From Pigmentiphaga sp. NML080357 (GTDB taxonomy: Bacteria; Pseudomonadota; Gammaproteobacteria; Burkholderiales; Burkholderiaceae_B): 64,000 nucleotides of DNA. Below are positions 56,337-64,000 of the stretch, piece by piece. The stretch's first letter is position 1, and every line of letters starts with the position of its first letter. The notes below the pieces were generated by a model, which had not been told where the DNA came from, ran no database searches, and saw only the letters and a list, made by a program, of their open reading frames with translations. A program made the translations under genes and the position numbers. The stretch is taken from assembly GCF_002188465.1 (NCBI RefSeq), contig NZ_NINW01000037.1, positions 310,001 to 374,000 on the forward strand, given 5' to 3'.

Positions 56337-58238
56337 TTAATGGATGGCGGCCAGCAACTGGTCGAACAGCTCGGAAGACATGCCGAGCACCTTGCCGGCG
56401 GCCGCATAGGCCTGCTGGTAACGCAACAGATTGGCCCCTTCCTCGTCGAGGTTGACGCCCGAGAGCGACTGTTCGGCAGCGACGGCCTGGTCATAGGCCG
56501 TCTGCTGGGCCGCCTTGCTCACGTTGAGCGACGCCGCCCGCGTCCCGACCTGGGAAATGAGCGCGGCGTACGAATCAGTCAGGGTGCTGCCACCGGCGAT
56601 CTTGGTGCTCCCCAGGCCAGCCAGCGCAAGCGCGTTGCGGTTGTCGCCCGACGGATCGCCTGGATCGGCCTTGACCGTGATGGTGTCGCCCGCGGCGGGC
56701 GTGCCGGCGAGATCGAAGGCCCAGCCGTTGTACGAAATCGTTTGCTGCGGCGGCTGCAGCGTGCCGGACGACAGCACGGTGCCGTCGTCGGCCAGCAGGT
56801 CGTACCCGGAGGCGGAGGTAAAGCGCACCGTGACCGACGCACCGTAGTCGGCGCTGGCCGACTCCACCGACCGCAGCCGCGACGCCACGGCCGTACCGGT
56901 ATTGGCGGCCGCCGCATCCAGACGCATGGGTGCGGCGGCGGCCAGCTTGCCGGGGTCGCCGAGCAGGACCTCCATGCCGGCGGCGGCTTGGCTCGCGACG
57001 TTGACGGTGAAGGTATCGCCGTCGTCCAGGTCGCCACCGGCCATGCCGATGGTCAGGCCATCCACGTTCTGCGGCAGCGACGTGAAGGGGCCGAACTCGG
57101 TGCCGTCGTCGAGCCGGGTGACGACGTACTCCGTTCCGACCCGGGTCAGTTGGTAATCGCTGCCGGTCAGGGAGCGCGTATCCGCGATGCTCGCCGTCAC
57201 CTGCGCATCGCCCGTATTGCCGCGGGTACCGAGCACGACCGGATTGCCGATCTTGAACAGCGCCTGGCCGGGCTGGCCCGAGCGGTCGAGGCCGAATTGC
57301 TGCTGCTGGTTGTAGGCAGACGCCATCGCGATCGCCAGCTTGCCAAGCTCGGCCTGGGCCTGGGCCAGCTCGTTGTCGCGGAACTGCAAGAGCGCGCCAA
57401 GCTGGCCACCGTCGACGTCTCCGCGGTTGAGCTGCATGGAATGCCCTCCCACCTTGAGCGACAGGCTGGTGCCCGATGTCGAATAGGGATCCTTCGTGTC
57501 GATCTGCAGCTCCGACGCCAGGTGTTCCATGACCAGCGGCTGGCCATTGGTCAGGTAGACGTTGACGCTCGTCCCCTGCGTGCTCGTGGTGATGCCGGTG
57601 AGCTTGCCCAGTTCCCGCACCAGCACGTCGCGCTGGTCCAGCAGCCCGTTCGGCGCCTGGCCGTTGCCGGCGGCATAGGCGTCGCTGATCTTGGCGTTGT
57701 AGGTGGCGATGCTCTGCACCAGCTGGTTGATCTGCCCCACCGTGGCCGTGGCCTGGTTGCTGATGCCCTGGCCGAGCGCGGACAGGTCTTCGCTGATGGC
57801 GCGAAACCGCGCCGCCGTGGATTGCGCCGCCGCCAGCGCGCTCTGGCGCCCTGCGGTTTCATTGGGGTTCTGGCTGAAGCTGCCGATGGCCGTGTACAGC
57901 GCGTTCAGGCTCTGGTTGATGCCCGTGTCGACCGAACCCAGCCGGTTGATGAGGCCGCCCATCTGGTCGGCGTACGTGCCGAGATAGCTCAACGCCGATG
58001 CCGACTGGCTGGCCTGGCTGGTGAGGAACGCGTTATAGGCGCGCTGCACCGTGGTCACGTCCACCCCCTGGCCGAAGTAGCCGGCCCCGCTGAAGGTGGA
58101 CATGGCCGACTGCAGGACCGCCTGCTGGCGCGAATAGCCCGGCGTGCCCTGGTTGGAGATGTTGTTGGCGGTCACGGCCAGGCCGGCCTGGGCGGCCCGC
58201 AATCCTGTCAGTGCGATATTGGCGATGTTCGTGGTCAT
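56337..58238 (-). CDS. flgK: Flagellar hook-associated protein 1
   Basis: 633 residues. NIANIALTGLRAAQAGLAVT and NISNQGTPGYSRQQAVLQ form the conserved N-terminus; SLSGVNLDEEGANLLRYQQA and the YAAAGKVLGMSSELFDQLLA end match FlgK. It caps the hook and anchors the filament via FlgL. It lies 117 bases after flgJ; no terminator is obvious in that gap. Confidence 0.96.
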   Translation of the reverse strand: MTTNIANIALTGLRAAQAGLAVTANNISNQGTPGYSRQQAVLQSAMSTFSGAGYFGQGVDVTTVQRAYNAFLTSQASQSASALSYLGTYADQMGGLINRLGSVDTGINQSLNALYTAIGSFSQNPNETAGRQSALAAAQSTAARFRAISEDLSALGQGISNQATATVGQINQLVQSIATYNAKISDAYAAGNGQAPNGLLDQRDVLVRELGKLTGITTSTQGTSVNVYLTNGQPLVMEHLASELQIDTKDPYSTSGTSLSLKVGGHSMQLNRGDVDGGQLGALLQFRDNELAQAQAELGKLAIAMASAYNQQQQFGLDRSGQPGQALFKIGNPVVLGTRGNTGDAQVTASIADTRSLTGSDYQLTRVGTEYVVTRLDDGTEFGPFTSLPQNVDGLTIGMAGGDLDDGDTFTVNVASQAAAGMEVLLGDPGKLAAAAPMRLDAAAANTGTAVASRLRSVESASADYGASVTVRFTSASGYDLLADDGTVLSSGTLQPPQQTISYNGWAFDLAGTPAAGDTITVKADPGDPSGDNRNALALAGLGSTKIAGGSTLTDSYAALISQVGTRAASLNVSKAAQQTAYDQAVAAEQSLSGVNLDEEGANLLRYQQAYAAAGKVLGMSSELFDQLLAAIH

Positions 58239-58355
58239 GGTCGTGTTCGAGCTGCCTGGGCGCGCGGGCTGGCCGCGCGCGGCTATGTATCACTTAACGG
58301 ACGTCCGCGCCGAAGCTTGAGCCGGCCGGGACACGCCTGCCCGCCACCGCGGCCC

Positions 58356-59450
58356 CTAGACGACGATCTGCATGGCACGCCGGATGGTGCTGCCCAGCTT
58401 CTCGGCATAGCGGGGATCGGTGGCATAGCCGGCCCGCTGCAGTCCCTGGGCGAACTGTTCGGCGCTGCCGGTCGACTGGAGCACCTTGGCATAGCGCGGG
58501 TTCGACGCCAGCAGGCGCGCGTAGTCTTCGAAGGCCTGCTCGTACGACTCGTAGGCCCGGAATTCGGCGGTCACTCGCTCGGCCGCCCCGTTCCGGTATT
58601 CGGTCGTGCGCGTCCGCACGGTGCGGCCATCCCAACCCGTGGCCTTGATGCCGAAAAGATTGTGGCTGGGTTCGCCGTTGGCACCGCGGATCTCGCGCCG
58701 CCCCCAGCCGGACTCGAGCGCCGCCTGGCCCAGGATGTAGGCGGCGGGAATGCCGGTGGCCGCTTCCGCCCGCTTGGCCGCAGGCAGAAATTTGCCCAGG
58801 AATTCGGCCCTGACCTGCTCGGCCGAAGCCGCTGCGGGACGAGACGCTGCGGCCCGCCCTGCCCCGGTGGCGACGGCCGCAGGTGGCGGATAGGCCGCTT
58901 TCCCGCCGAACTTGCCGTTCTGGATCCGGCGCGCCGGCACCGCCTCGCCCACCAGAGCCGCCGTATCGGCGCCGCCTATCATGCCGCTCGTGGCCGTGGT
59001 CGGCGTGCCCGCGGCGCGGCCCCGCGCCAGGTCCAGCGTGGACATGGACAGCGGCAGCCCGGCCCGGCGCACGGACTCCGGGGATACCGTCTGGCGAGTC
59101 AATTGCTTCTCCAGCATGTCGGCCAGTCCAAGGCCACTGTGCTGGGATACGTTGCCGCGATTCTCCGGCCCTGCGACGCCGGCCAGCTTCTGCGCCAGCT
59201 GCTGGTCGAGCATGCCGCGCCAGGTCTGGGAGGCGTGGCTGTTCAGCGCCTGCGCCAGCGAACTGTCGCCCGCCATCGACGACTGTCGCATCTGCGCAAG
59301 CAGCATCTGGGCGAACTGCGCTTCGAACTGCCGCGCCGCCTGCCGCGCCGTGCCGGCCTGGTCGCGGCGCGCCTGCTGCTTGAGCGCCTCCAGCGACCGG
59401 GCGTCGATGGCCATGCCTCCTGCCGCGGCGGAACGATCGAGTTTGCTCAT
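58356..59450 (-). CDS. flgJ: Flagellar rod assembly protein with peptidoglycan hydrolase
   Basis: 364 residues. N-terminal rod-binding domain (ARQFEAQFAQMLLAQMRQSS), a Pro/Ala linker and a C-terminal glucosaminidase domain (about 205-355) with catalytic Glu in LGQAALESGWGRREI and the NLFGIKATGWDG motif. It cuts the cell wall so the rod can pass. The ATG shares bases with the flgI stop (TGATG). An in-frame TTG just before is less likely. Confidence 0.95.
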   Translation of the reverse strand: MSKLDRSAAAGGMAIDARSLEALKQQARRDQAGTARQAARQFEAQFAQMLLAQMRQSSMAGDSSLAQALNSHASQTWRGMLDQQLAQKLAGVAGPENRGNVSQHSGLGLADMLEKQLTRQTVSPESVRRAGLPLSMSTLDLARGRAAGTPTTATSGMIGGADTAALVGEAVPARRIQNGKFGGKAAYPPPAAVATGAGRAAASRPAAASAEQVRAEFLGKFLPAAKRAEAATGIPAAYILGQAALESGWGRREIRGANGEPSHNLFGIKATGWDGRTVRTRTTEYRNGAAERVTAEFRAYESYEQAFEDYARLLASNPRYAKVLQSTGSAEQFAQGLQRAGYATDPRYAEKLGSTIRRAMQIVV

Positions 59451-60583
59451 CAAATGATCTCCAGTTCGGCGGTCAGCGCTCCGGCGGTCTTGAGCGCCTG
59501 GAGGATGGAAATCAGGTCCTGGGGGGTCGCGCCGAGCAGATTCAGCGCCTTGACGACGTCGGCCAGTTGCGCTCCGCCATCCAGGTGGACGATCTGGCCG
59601 CCGGCCTGCTTGACCTCGATATCGGCCCGCTCGGCCACGACGGTCTGCCCGCCCGAGAACGGTGCCGGCTGGCTGATCACGGGCGTGGCGCTGACCGTCA
59701 CGCTCAGGTTGCCGTGGGCCACCGCCACCGGCGCCAGGCGCACGCTCTGGTTCATCACGACCGAACCGGTGCGGGCGTTGATGACCACGCGCGCCGGCGC
59801 ACGGCTGCCAGCCACCTCGAGATCCTCGATCTGCGCCATGAAGGCGACGCGGGCATTGGGCGAAGACGGCGCGCGCAGCTCGATGACCCGGCCGTCGAGC
59901 GCGGTCGCCGTGCCGGCCCCGAAACTGCGGTTGATGGCGTCCACCATGGAGCGCGCGGTGGAGAAATCGGCCGTCGTCAGTTCGAGGCGCAGCGCGCCGT
60001 CATCGGAAAATGGCGTCGGCACTTCACGTTCGACCGTGGCGCCGGAGGGGATGCGTCCGGCGCTCAGGTGGTTGATCTGCGCCCGGCTGCCCGCGGCCGA
60101 AGCGCCCGCCCCGCCCACCGACACGCTGCCCTGCGCCATCGCATAGACCTGCCCGTCCAGTCCCTTGAGCGGCGTCAGCAGCAACGTGCCGCCACGCAGC
60201 GACTTGGCGTTGCCCATGGAGCTCACCGTCACGTCGAGCTGCTGGCCCGGCTGGGAGAACGGCGGCAGCGTCGCGGTCACCATGACCGCCGCCACGTTCT
60301 TGAGCTGCAACCGGGTGCCGGGCGGCACGTTGATGCCCAGGTTCGACAGCATGGACATCAGCGACTGGGTGGTGAACGGCGTCTGCGTAGTCTGGTCGCC
60401 GGTGCCGTCCAGCCCCACGACCAGGCCGTAACCCACGAGCTGGTTGTTGCGCACGCCCTGGACGTTGGCGAGGTCCTTCACGCGCGCGGCGTGCGCCTCG
60501 GGGGCAAGTTGCAGCACGGCGCACAACGCCAGCAGGGCCGAGCGGGCCAGCCACGCAAGGGGAGGAAGGCGGCGGATCATCAT
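59450..60583 (-). CDS. flgI: Flagellar P-ring protein
   Basis: 377 residues. A Sec signal peptide (ending HAA) and the conserved [31 protein letters not shown] and [15 protein letters not shown] motifs. It forms the periplasmic P ring around the rod. It follows flgH by eight bases. Two adjacent ATGs (60583, 60580) are possible starts. Confidence 0.97.
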   Translation of the reverse strand: MMIRRLPPLAWLARSALLALCAVLQLAPEAHAARVKDLANVQGVRNNQLVGYGLVVGLDGTGDQTTQTPFTTQSLMSMLSNLGINVPPGTRLQLKNVAAVMVTATLPPFSQPGQQLDVTVSSMGNAKSLRGGTLLLTPLKGLDGQVYAMAQGSVSVGGAGASAAGSRAQINHLSAGRIPSGATVEREVPTPFSDDGALRLELTTADFSTARSMVDAINRSFGAGTATALDGRVIELRAPSSPNARVAFMAQIEDLEVAGSRAPARVVINARTGSVVMNQSVRLAPVAVAHGNLSVTVSATPVISQPAPFSGGQTVVAERADIEVKQAGGQIVHLDGGAQLADVVKALNLLGATPQDLISILQALKTAGALTAELEII

Positions 60584-60591
60584 CTACCCAT

Positions 60592-61299
60592 TCAGAACGG
60601 CAGGAACGAGAAGAAGAAGCGCGACAGCCAGCCCACCGTCTGCGCCTCGTCGATCGCGCCCTGGCCCCGGTATTCGATGCGCGCGTCGGCGACCTGGGTG
60701 GAGCTGACCGAATTGCCGCCCACGATATGCGCCGGGTTGACCACGCCGGAAAAGCGCACCCGCTCGGTCTCGCGGTTGGTGCCGATCTGCTTTTCGCCCG
60801 AGACGCGCAGGTTGCCGTTGGCCAGCACCTCGACCACCGTGACCGTGACCGTGCCGGACAGAATGTTGGAGGCGCCGGTCTCGCCGCGCGCGTTGAAGCG
60901 GTTGTCGCTCTCGCCCTCCACGCCCAGGCCCCGCAGGATGCCGGACCCGGGCAGCTTGTTGATGGTGGGCACGCCCACCGACGCCGATGCCGTGCGCTGG
61001 GCCGAGGTATTGTTGCGCTGGGTCGAGTTGATGTGCTCTTCGAGCCGCACTACCAGGGTATCGCCCACGTTGCGCGCCCGCACGTCCTCGAACAGCGGCC
61101 GGTATCCCGGCGCGGTGCCGAAGATTCCGCCGGTGGGACGGCGGTTGGCGTTGTAGACGACCGGGTCCAGCGGCCGTGCCGTCGTGGGTTCGGCGATGTC
61201 CACCTTGGGCACGGCGCATGCCGCCAGCGCCGAGGCCGCCAGCCCGACGGCGATTCCCCTTGCTGCCCATGCGGCGCAGGTCGTGAGCGCTTCCTTCAT
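60592..61299 (-). CDS. flgH: Flagellar L-ring protein (lipoprotein)
   Basis: 235 residues. Lipobox LAAC near residue 27, then the L-ring domain with LFEDVRARNVGDTLVVRLEE, VLANGNLRVSGEKQ and FSGVVNPAHIVGGNSVSS. It forms the outer-membrane ring of the basal body. It follows flgG by 12 bases. Confidence 0.96.
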   Translation of the reverse strand: MKEALTTCAAWAARGIAVGLAASALAACAVPKVDIAEPTTARPLDPVVYNANRRPTGGIFGTAPGYRPLFEDVRARNVGDTLVVRLEEHINSTQRNNTSAQRTASASVGVPTINKLPGSGILRGLGVEGESDNRFNARGETGASNILSGTVTVTVVEVLANGNLRVSGEKQIGTNRETERVRFSGVVNPAHIVGGNSVSSTQVADARIEYRGQGAIDEAQTVGWLSRFFFSFLPF

Positions 61300-61311
61300 G
61301 CCTTATCGCCC

Positions 61312-62094
61312 TCAGAGCTGCGAGATGCGCTGGAGCATCTGGTCCGACGTGGATATGGCGCGCGAATTGATCTCGTAGGCGCGCTGGGTCTGGATCATGC
61401 CGACCAGCTCCTCCACCACGTTGACGTTGGAGGCCTCGACGTAGCCCTGGTTGATCAGGCCGGCGCCGTTCAGTCCGGGCACGTTCACGACCGGCACGCC
61501 CGAGGCCGCGGTTTCCGCGAACAGGTTCTGCCCCAGCGGCTGCAGGCCCGGCGGATTGATGAAGGTCGCCAGCTGCAGCTGGCCGAGCTGGACCGGCTGG
61601 GTCTGTCCGGCCACGGTGGCCGTCACGACGCCGTCCTGGCCGATCGCGACTTCCTTGACTCCTTCAGGCACGACGATGCCCGGATCGATGATGAGACCGT
61701 TGTTGGTGACGAGCTGCCCCTGGCTGTCGATCTGGAAGCTTCCGTCGCGCGTGTAGGCCAGCGTGCCGTCGGGCAGCTGGACCTGGAAGAATCCGGCGCC
61801 GTTGACGGCGAGATCGAAACTGCTGTCGGTCTGCTGCAAGGCTCCCTGAGAATAGTTGCGCACCGTTGCCACCGGCCGGGACCCGGTGCCCAGCGTCAGG
61901 CCCGCCGGCACCTGGTTCTGTTGCGTCGTCTGCGTGCCCGCCGGACGCATGGTCTGGTAGAGCAAGTCCTCGAACACCGCGCGCGAACGCTTGTAGCCAT
62001 TGGTGCTCACGTTGGCCAGGTTGTTCGAAATCACGTCCAGCTGGGTCTGCTGCGCATCCAGGCCAGTCTTGGCAATCCAGAGCGAACGCATCAT
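61312..62094 (-). CDS. flgG: Flagellar distal rod protein
   Basis: 260 residues, the family's length. [20 protein letters not shown] with [20 protein letters not shown] is the distal rod N-terminus, and [20 protein letters not shown] the C-terminus. Exported by the flagellar type III system. It is separated from flgF by 145 bases holding a repeat, unusual within this otherwise tight operon. Confidence 0.97.
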   Translation of the reverse strand: MMRSLWIAKTGLDAQQTQLDVISNNLANVSTNGYKRSRAVFEDLLYQTMRPAGTQTTQQNQVPAGLTLGTGSRPVATVRNYSQGALQQTDSSFDLAVNGAGFFQVQLPDGTLAYTRDGSFQIDSQGQLVTNNGLIIDPGIVVPEGVKEVAIGQDGVVTATVAGQTQPVQLGQLQLATFINPPGLQPLGQNLFAETAASGVPVVNVPGLNGAGLINQGYVEASNVNVVEELVGMIQTQRAYEINSRAISTSDQMLQRISQL

Positions 62095-62171
62095 GATGCT
62101 TGTCCTTTATCGCGGCATCCGCCGCACTGCTACCAAAATCACAAAAACCGACACGCCCAACGGCAACAACC

Positions 62172-62238
62172 CCATCCAGGATGCGGCGGATCCGGCTTTG
62201 CCAGTCCGCCCGCATGGGCGCGTAAGCGCGTAGGGGGG
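62172..62238 (-). repeat. Intergenic repeat inside the flagellar operon, between flgF and flgG
   Basis: Plus-strand reading: CCAGGATGCGGCGGATCCGG, CTTTGCCAGTCCGCC, GCATGGGCGCGTAAGCGCGT and AGGGGGG. The C-rich end abuts the flgF stop on the minus strand. It is slightly shortened (no CCCCCAGGGGG block). Confidence 0.8.
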
Positions 62239-62239
62239 C

Positions 62240-62983
62240 TTAACTCATCGACAGGATCTGCGTGGCCGCACGCTGGTTCTGGTCGCTGTTCTGCATGAGC
62301 TGTATCTGCACGTCGTAGTGACGGGCGGCGGCGATCATCTCGACCATCGTGCCCACCGCATTCACGTTGCTGCCCTCCAGCATGCCGCCGGCCACCCTTA
62401 CGCCTTCGGCCATCGGCGCGATGCCGCCCTGCCGCAGCCGGAACAGGCCGTCGGCGCCGCGCTCGAGCGCCCCGGGCGGCGGGTTTACGAGCTTGAGATT
62501 GGCGATCTGGACAGCCTGCACCCGATCGACCTCCGGAATGGACGAGATCGATCCGTCGGTATTGACCTGCACCTTGGTATCGGGCGGAATCGTGATGAAC
62601 TCGCCGTTGGGGTCCAGCACGGGGCGGCCGGCGGTATCCACCAGCATGCCGTCGGCCGTGGTCTGGAATCCGCCGGCGCGGGTATAGGCCTCCCCCCCGT
62701 CCGCCGTGCGGACCGCGAACCAGCCGTCGCCCTGGACCGCCACATCGAGTTCGCGTCCGGTGGCCATCATCGCGCCGGGCGACATGTCGGCCCCGGGCGT
62801 CGACTCCACGGCGTACGCGCGCGTGCGCAGCCCGGGCCCGCCCACCACGGGAGCGGTCCGCTGGGCGGCGATCTCGGCCCGGAACCCCGGCGTCAGCGCG
62901 TTCGAAAGGTTGTTGGTCTGGATGTCCTGCCGCCGCATCAGCTCGCGGGCGCCGGTGGCGGCGATGTAGAGCGCTCTGTCCAT
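62240..62983 (-). CDS. flgF: Flagellar proximal rod protein
   Basis: 247 residues. MDRALYIAATGARELMRRQD with NNLSNALTPGFRAE, and VVGTMVEM-like NAVGTMVEMIAAARHYDVQI at the C-terminus, fit FlgF. It lies 16 bases after flgE. A repeat begins right at its stop. Confidence 0.95.
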   Translation of the reverse strand: MDRALYIAATGARELMRRQDIQTNNLSNALTPGFRAEIAAQRTAPVVGGPGLRTRAYAVESTPGADMSPGAMMATGRELDVAVQGDGWFAVRTADGGEAYTRAGGFQTTADGMLVDTAGRPVLDPNGEFITIPPDTKVQVNTDGSISSIPEVDRVQAVQIANLKLVNPPPGALERGADGLFRLRQGGIAPMAEGVRVAGGMLEGSNVNAVGTMVEMIAAARHYDVQIQLMQNSDQNQRAATQILSMS

Positions 62984-62999
62984 GACTGCCCGCTACCCG

Positions 63000-64000
63000 T
63001 CAGCGCATGTTGACCAGGGTCTGCATCACCGAATCCTGGGTCTTGATGGTTTGTGCGTTGGCCTGGTAGACGCGCTGGGCGGTAATCATGTTGACGAGCT
63101 CGCCCGTCAGGTCGACGTTGGCATCCTCCAGCGCGCCCGAAGTCACGGTGCCGAAGTTGCTGGACCCCGGCACGCCGATGCGCGGTCCGCCGGACAGCGT
63201 CGTTTCCAGGAAGTTGTTGCCGCCCGCGGCCACCAGTCCCTGCGGATTGACGAAGGACACCAGCACGATCTGGCCTTGCGCACGCGACTGCTGATTGGAG
63301 TAGTTCGCCTTGAGGATGCCGTTCTCGTCGATGGTGAAGCTGGTGAGGCGGCCCGAGGTATAGCCGTCCTGCCGCTGCAGCTCGTTGCTGAACGCCTGGC
63401 CGGTCTGCGAGGTGGCCGCCACGTTGTAGCGGATGTTCAGTCCATTGGCGCCGGTGCCCAGCGTCGCGGCGTCGACCGCGATGTCGAACACGCCGTTGTT
63501 CGAGGCGTCGAGGTCGATCTTGCCGGCGGCGTCGAACACCAGCGGGAAGCCCTCGGGCGTCCCGTCGCCGTTGGCGTCGGGATTGGTGACCGTGCCGTTG
63601 AGCGCCGTGTAGACCTCCCATTGCCCGGGGCCCCGCTTCACGTAGAACGTGGACAGCGTATGGGTATTGCCCAGGGAATCGTAGACCGCGATGGAGGTGG
63701 CGTGGGTATAGGTGGAGGAATCGTCCGGGTCGAATGGCTTGACGGCGGGATCGATCGCGTCCGAGCGCGAATCGAGCACCGCGCCCTGGGTCACCTCGGA
63801 AGTGCCGCGAGCCTCGATGGAACTGACCGTCAGTCTCAGCGGCTGGGGCTGGGCGGTGTTGATGTTGCCGTTGGCATCGGCCACGTATCCGGTCAGGCGC
63901 AGGCCGTTGGCGTTGACCACGTAGCCGTTGGCGTCCAAGTGGAACTGGCCGTTTCGCGAATAGACGACGGACCCGTTGTTGTCCATCCGGAAAAAGCCCT
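63000..64000 (-). CDS. flgE: Flagellar hook protein (3' part; start beyond window)
   Basis: About 333 C-terminal residues are visible; the reading frame stays open to the window edge (FFRMDNNGSVVYSRNGQFHL is preceded by coding). Hook motifs: ATSIAVYDSLGNTHTLSTFY, AGGNNFLETTLSGGPRIG and the C-terminal VNMITAQRVYQANAQTIKTQ. FlgE polymerises into the hook. The 5' part and the genes before it are outside. Confidence 0.95.
   Translation of the reverse strand, partial: GFFRMDNNGSVVYSRNGQFHLDANGYVVNANGLRLTGYVADANGNINTAQPQPLRLTVSSIEARGTSEVTQGAVLDSRSDAIDPAVKPFDPDDSSTYTHATSIAVYDSLGNTHTLSTFYVKRGPGQWEVYTALNGTVTNPDANGDGTPEGFPLVFDAAGKIDLDASNNGVFDIAVDAATLGTGANGLNIRYNVAATSQTGQAFSNELQRQDGYTSGRLTSFTIDENGILKANYSNQQSRAQGQIVLVSFVNPQGLVAAGGNNFLETTLSGGPRIGVPGSSNFGTVTSGALEDANVDLTGELVNMITAQRVYQANAQTIKTQDSVMQTLVNMR

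Noticed and set aside
56265-60146. A 1293-codon plus-strand open frame opposite flgK-flgJ-flgI
   Set aside because: It spans several clear flagellar genes on the other strand and translates to Arg/Ala/Gly-rich noise.

Overview
The window is GC-rich, densely coded DNA from a beta-proteobacterium of the Bordetella/Achromobacter type (Alcaligenaceae). This is inferred from the conserved order hrcA-hemH-hslR-grpE-dnaK-dnaJ next to nadK-recN-fur-bamE-dapB, from four Bug/TctC periplasmic binding proteins, and from a GC-rich intergenic repeat family scattered through the window. No rRNA, tRNA, insertion sequence, prophage or CRISPR array was seen.

Layout. 1-1450: a partial gene end, an NAD(P)-binding oxidoreductase and a small exported Pro/Val-rich protein. 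1470-7920: a cydDCABX operon for cytochrome bd oxidase and its CydDC exporter, behind a good FNR/ANR box. 8060-10300: a methyltransferase, a small membrane protein and a PepSY ferric-reductase-like protein. 10400-15910: a GntR regulator, a translationally coupled four-gene catabolic operon (flavin monooxygenase, isocitrate-lyase-type lyase, isochorismatase-type amidohydrolase, maleate-isomerase-like protein) and a divergent Bug protein; the divergent region carries two exact inverted copies of a GntR-type operator. 15950-24160: icd, a DUF1841 protein, two cytochromes c, a MoxR/vWA pair and an M16 peptidase. 24200-28090: LysR regulator, class II aldolase, Bug protein and D-2-hydroxyacid dehydrogenase. 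28190-38250: lactonase, PrpF-type isomerase, TctCBA transporter, aconitase, another Bug protein and a GntR regulator with two winged-helix domains; this looks like a tricarboxylate (perhaps trans-aconitate) utilisation locus and parallels the E. coli pgl-ybhH-ybhI-ybhJ region. 38240-45060: heat-shock and heme genes on the minus strand, with a textbook sigma-32 promoter before grpE. 45200-49980: nadK, recN, fur (minus), bamE, dapB. 50090-55000: CheB-like and CheR proteins (minus), a REC-PAS-histidine kinase with NarL-type regulator (plus) and a REC-ATPase protein (minus). 55070-64000: the flagellar genes flgE (partial)-F-G-H-I-J-K-L on the minus strand.

The most unusual material is (i) the catabolic operon at 11163-15908, whose maleate-isomerase-like member lacks both family cysteines; (ii) the tricarboxylate locus with its double-HTH regulator; and (iii) the repeat family, which usually sits directly against stop codons, forms long palindromic doublets, and supplies the C-terminal codons of CydX and Hsp15. 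All calls were made by reading the sequence and recalling families; no database search was run.
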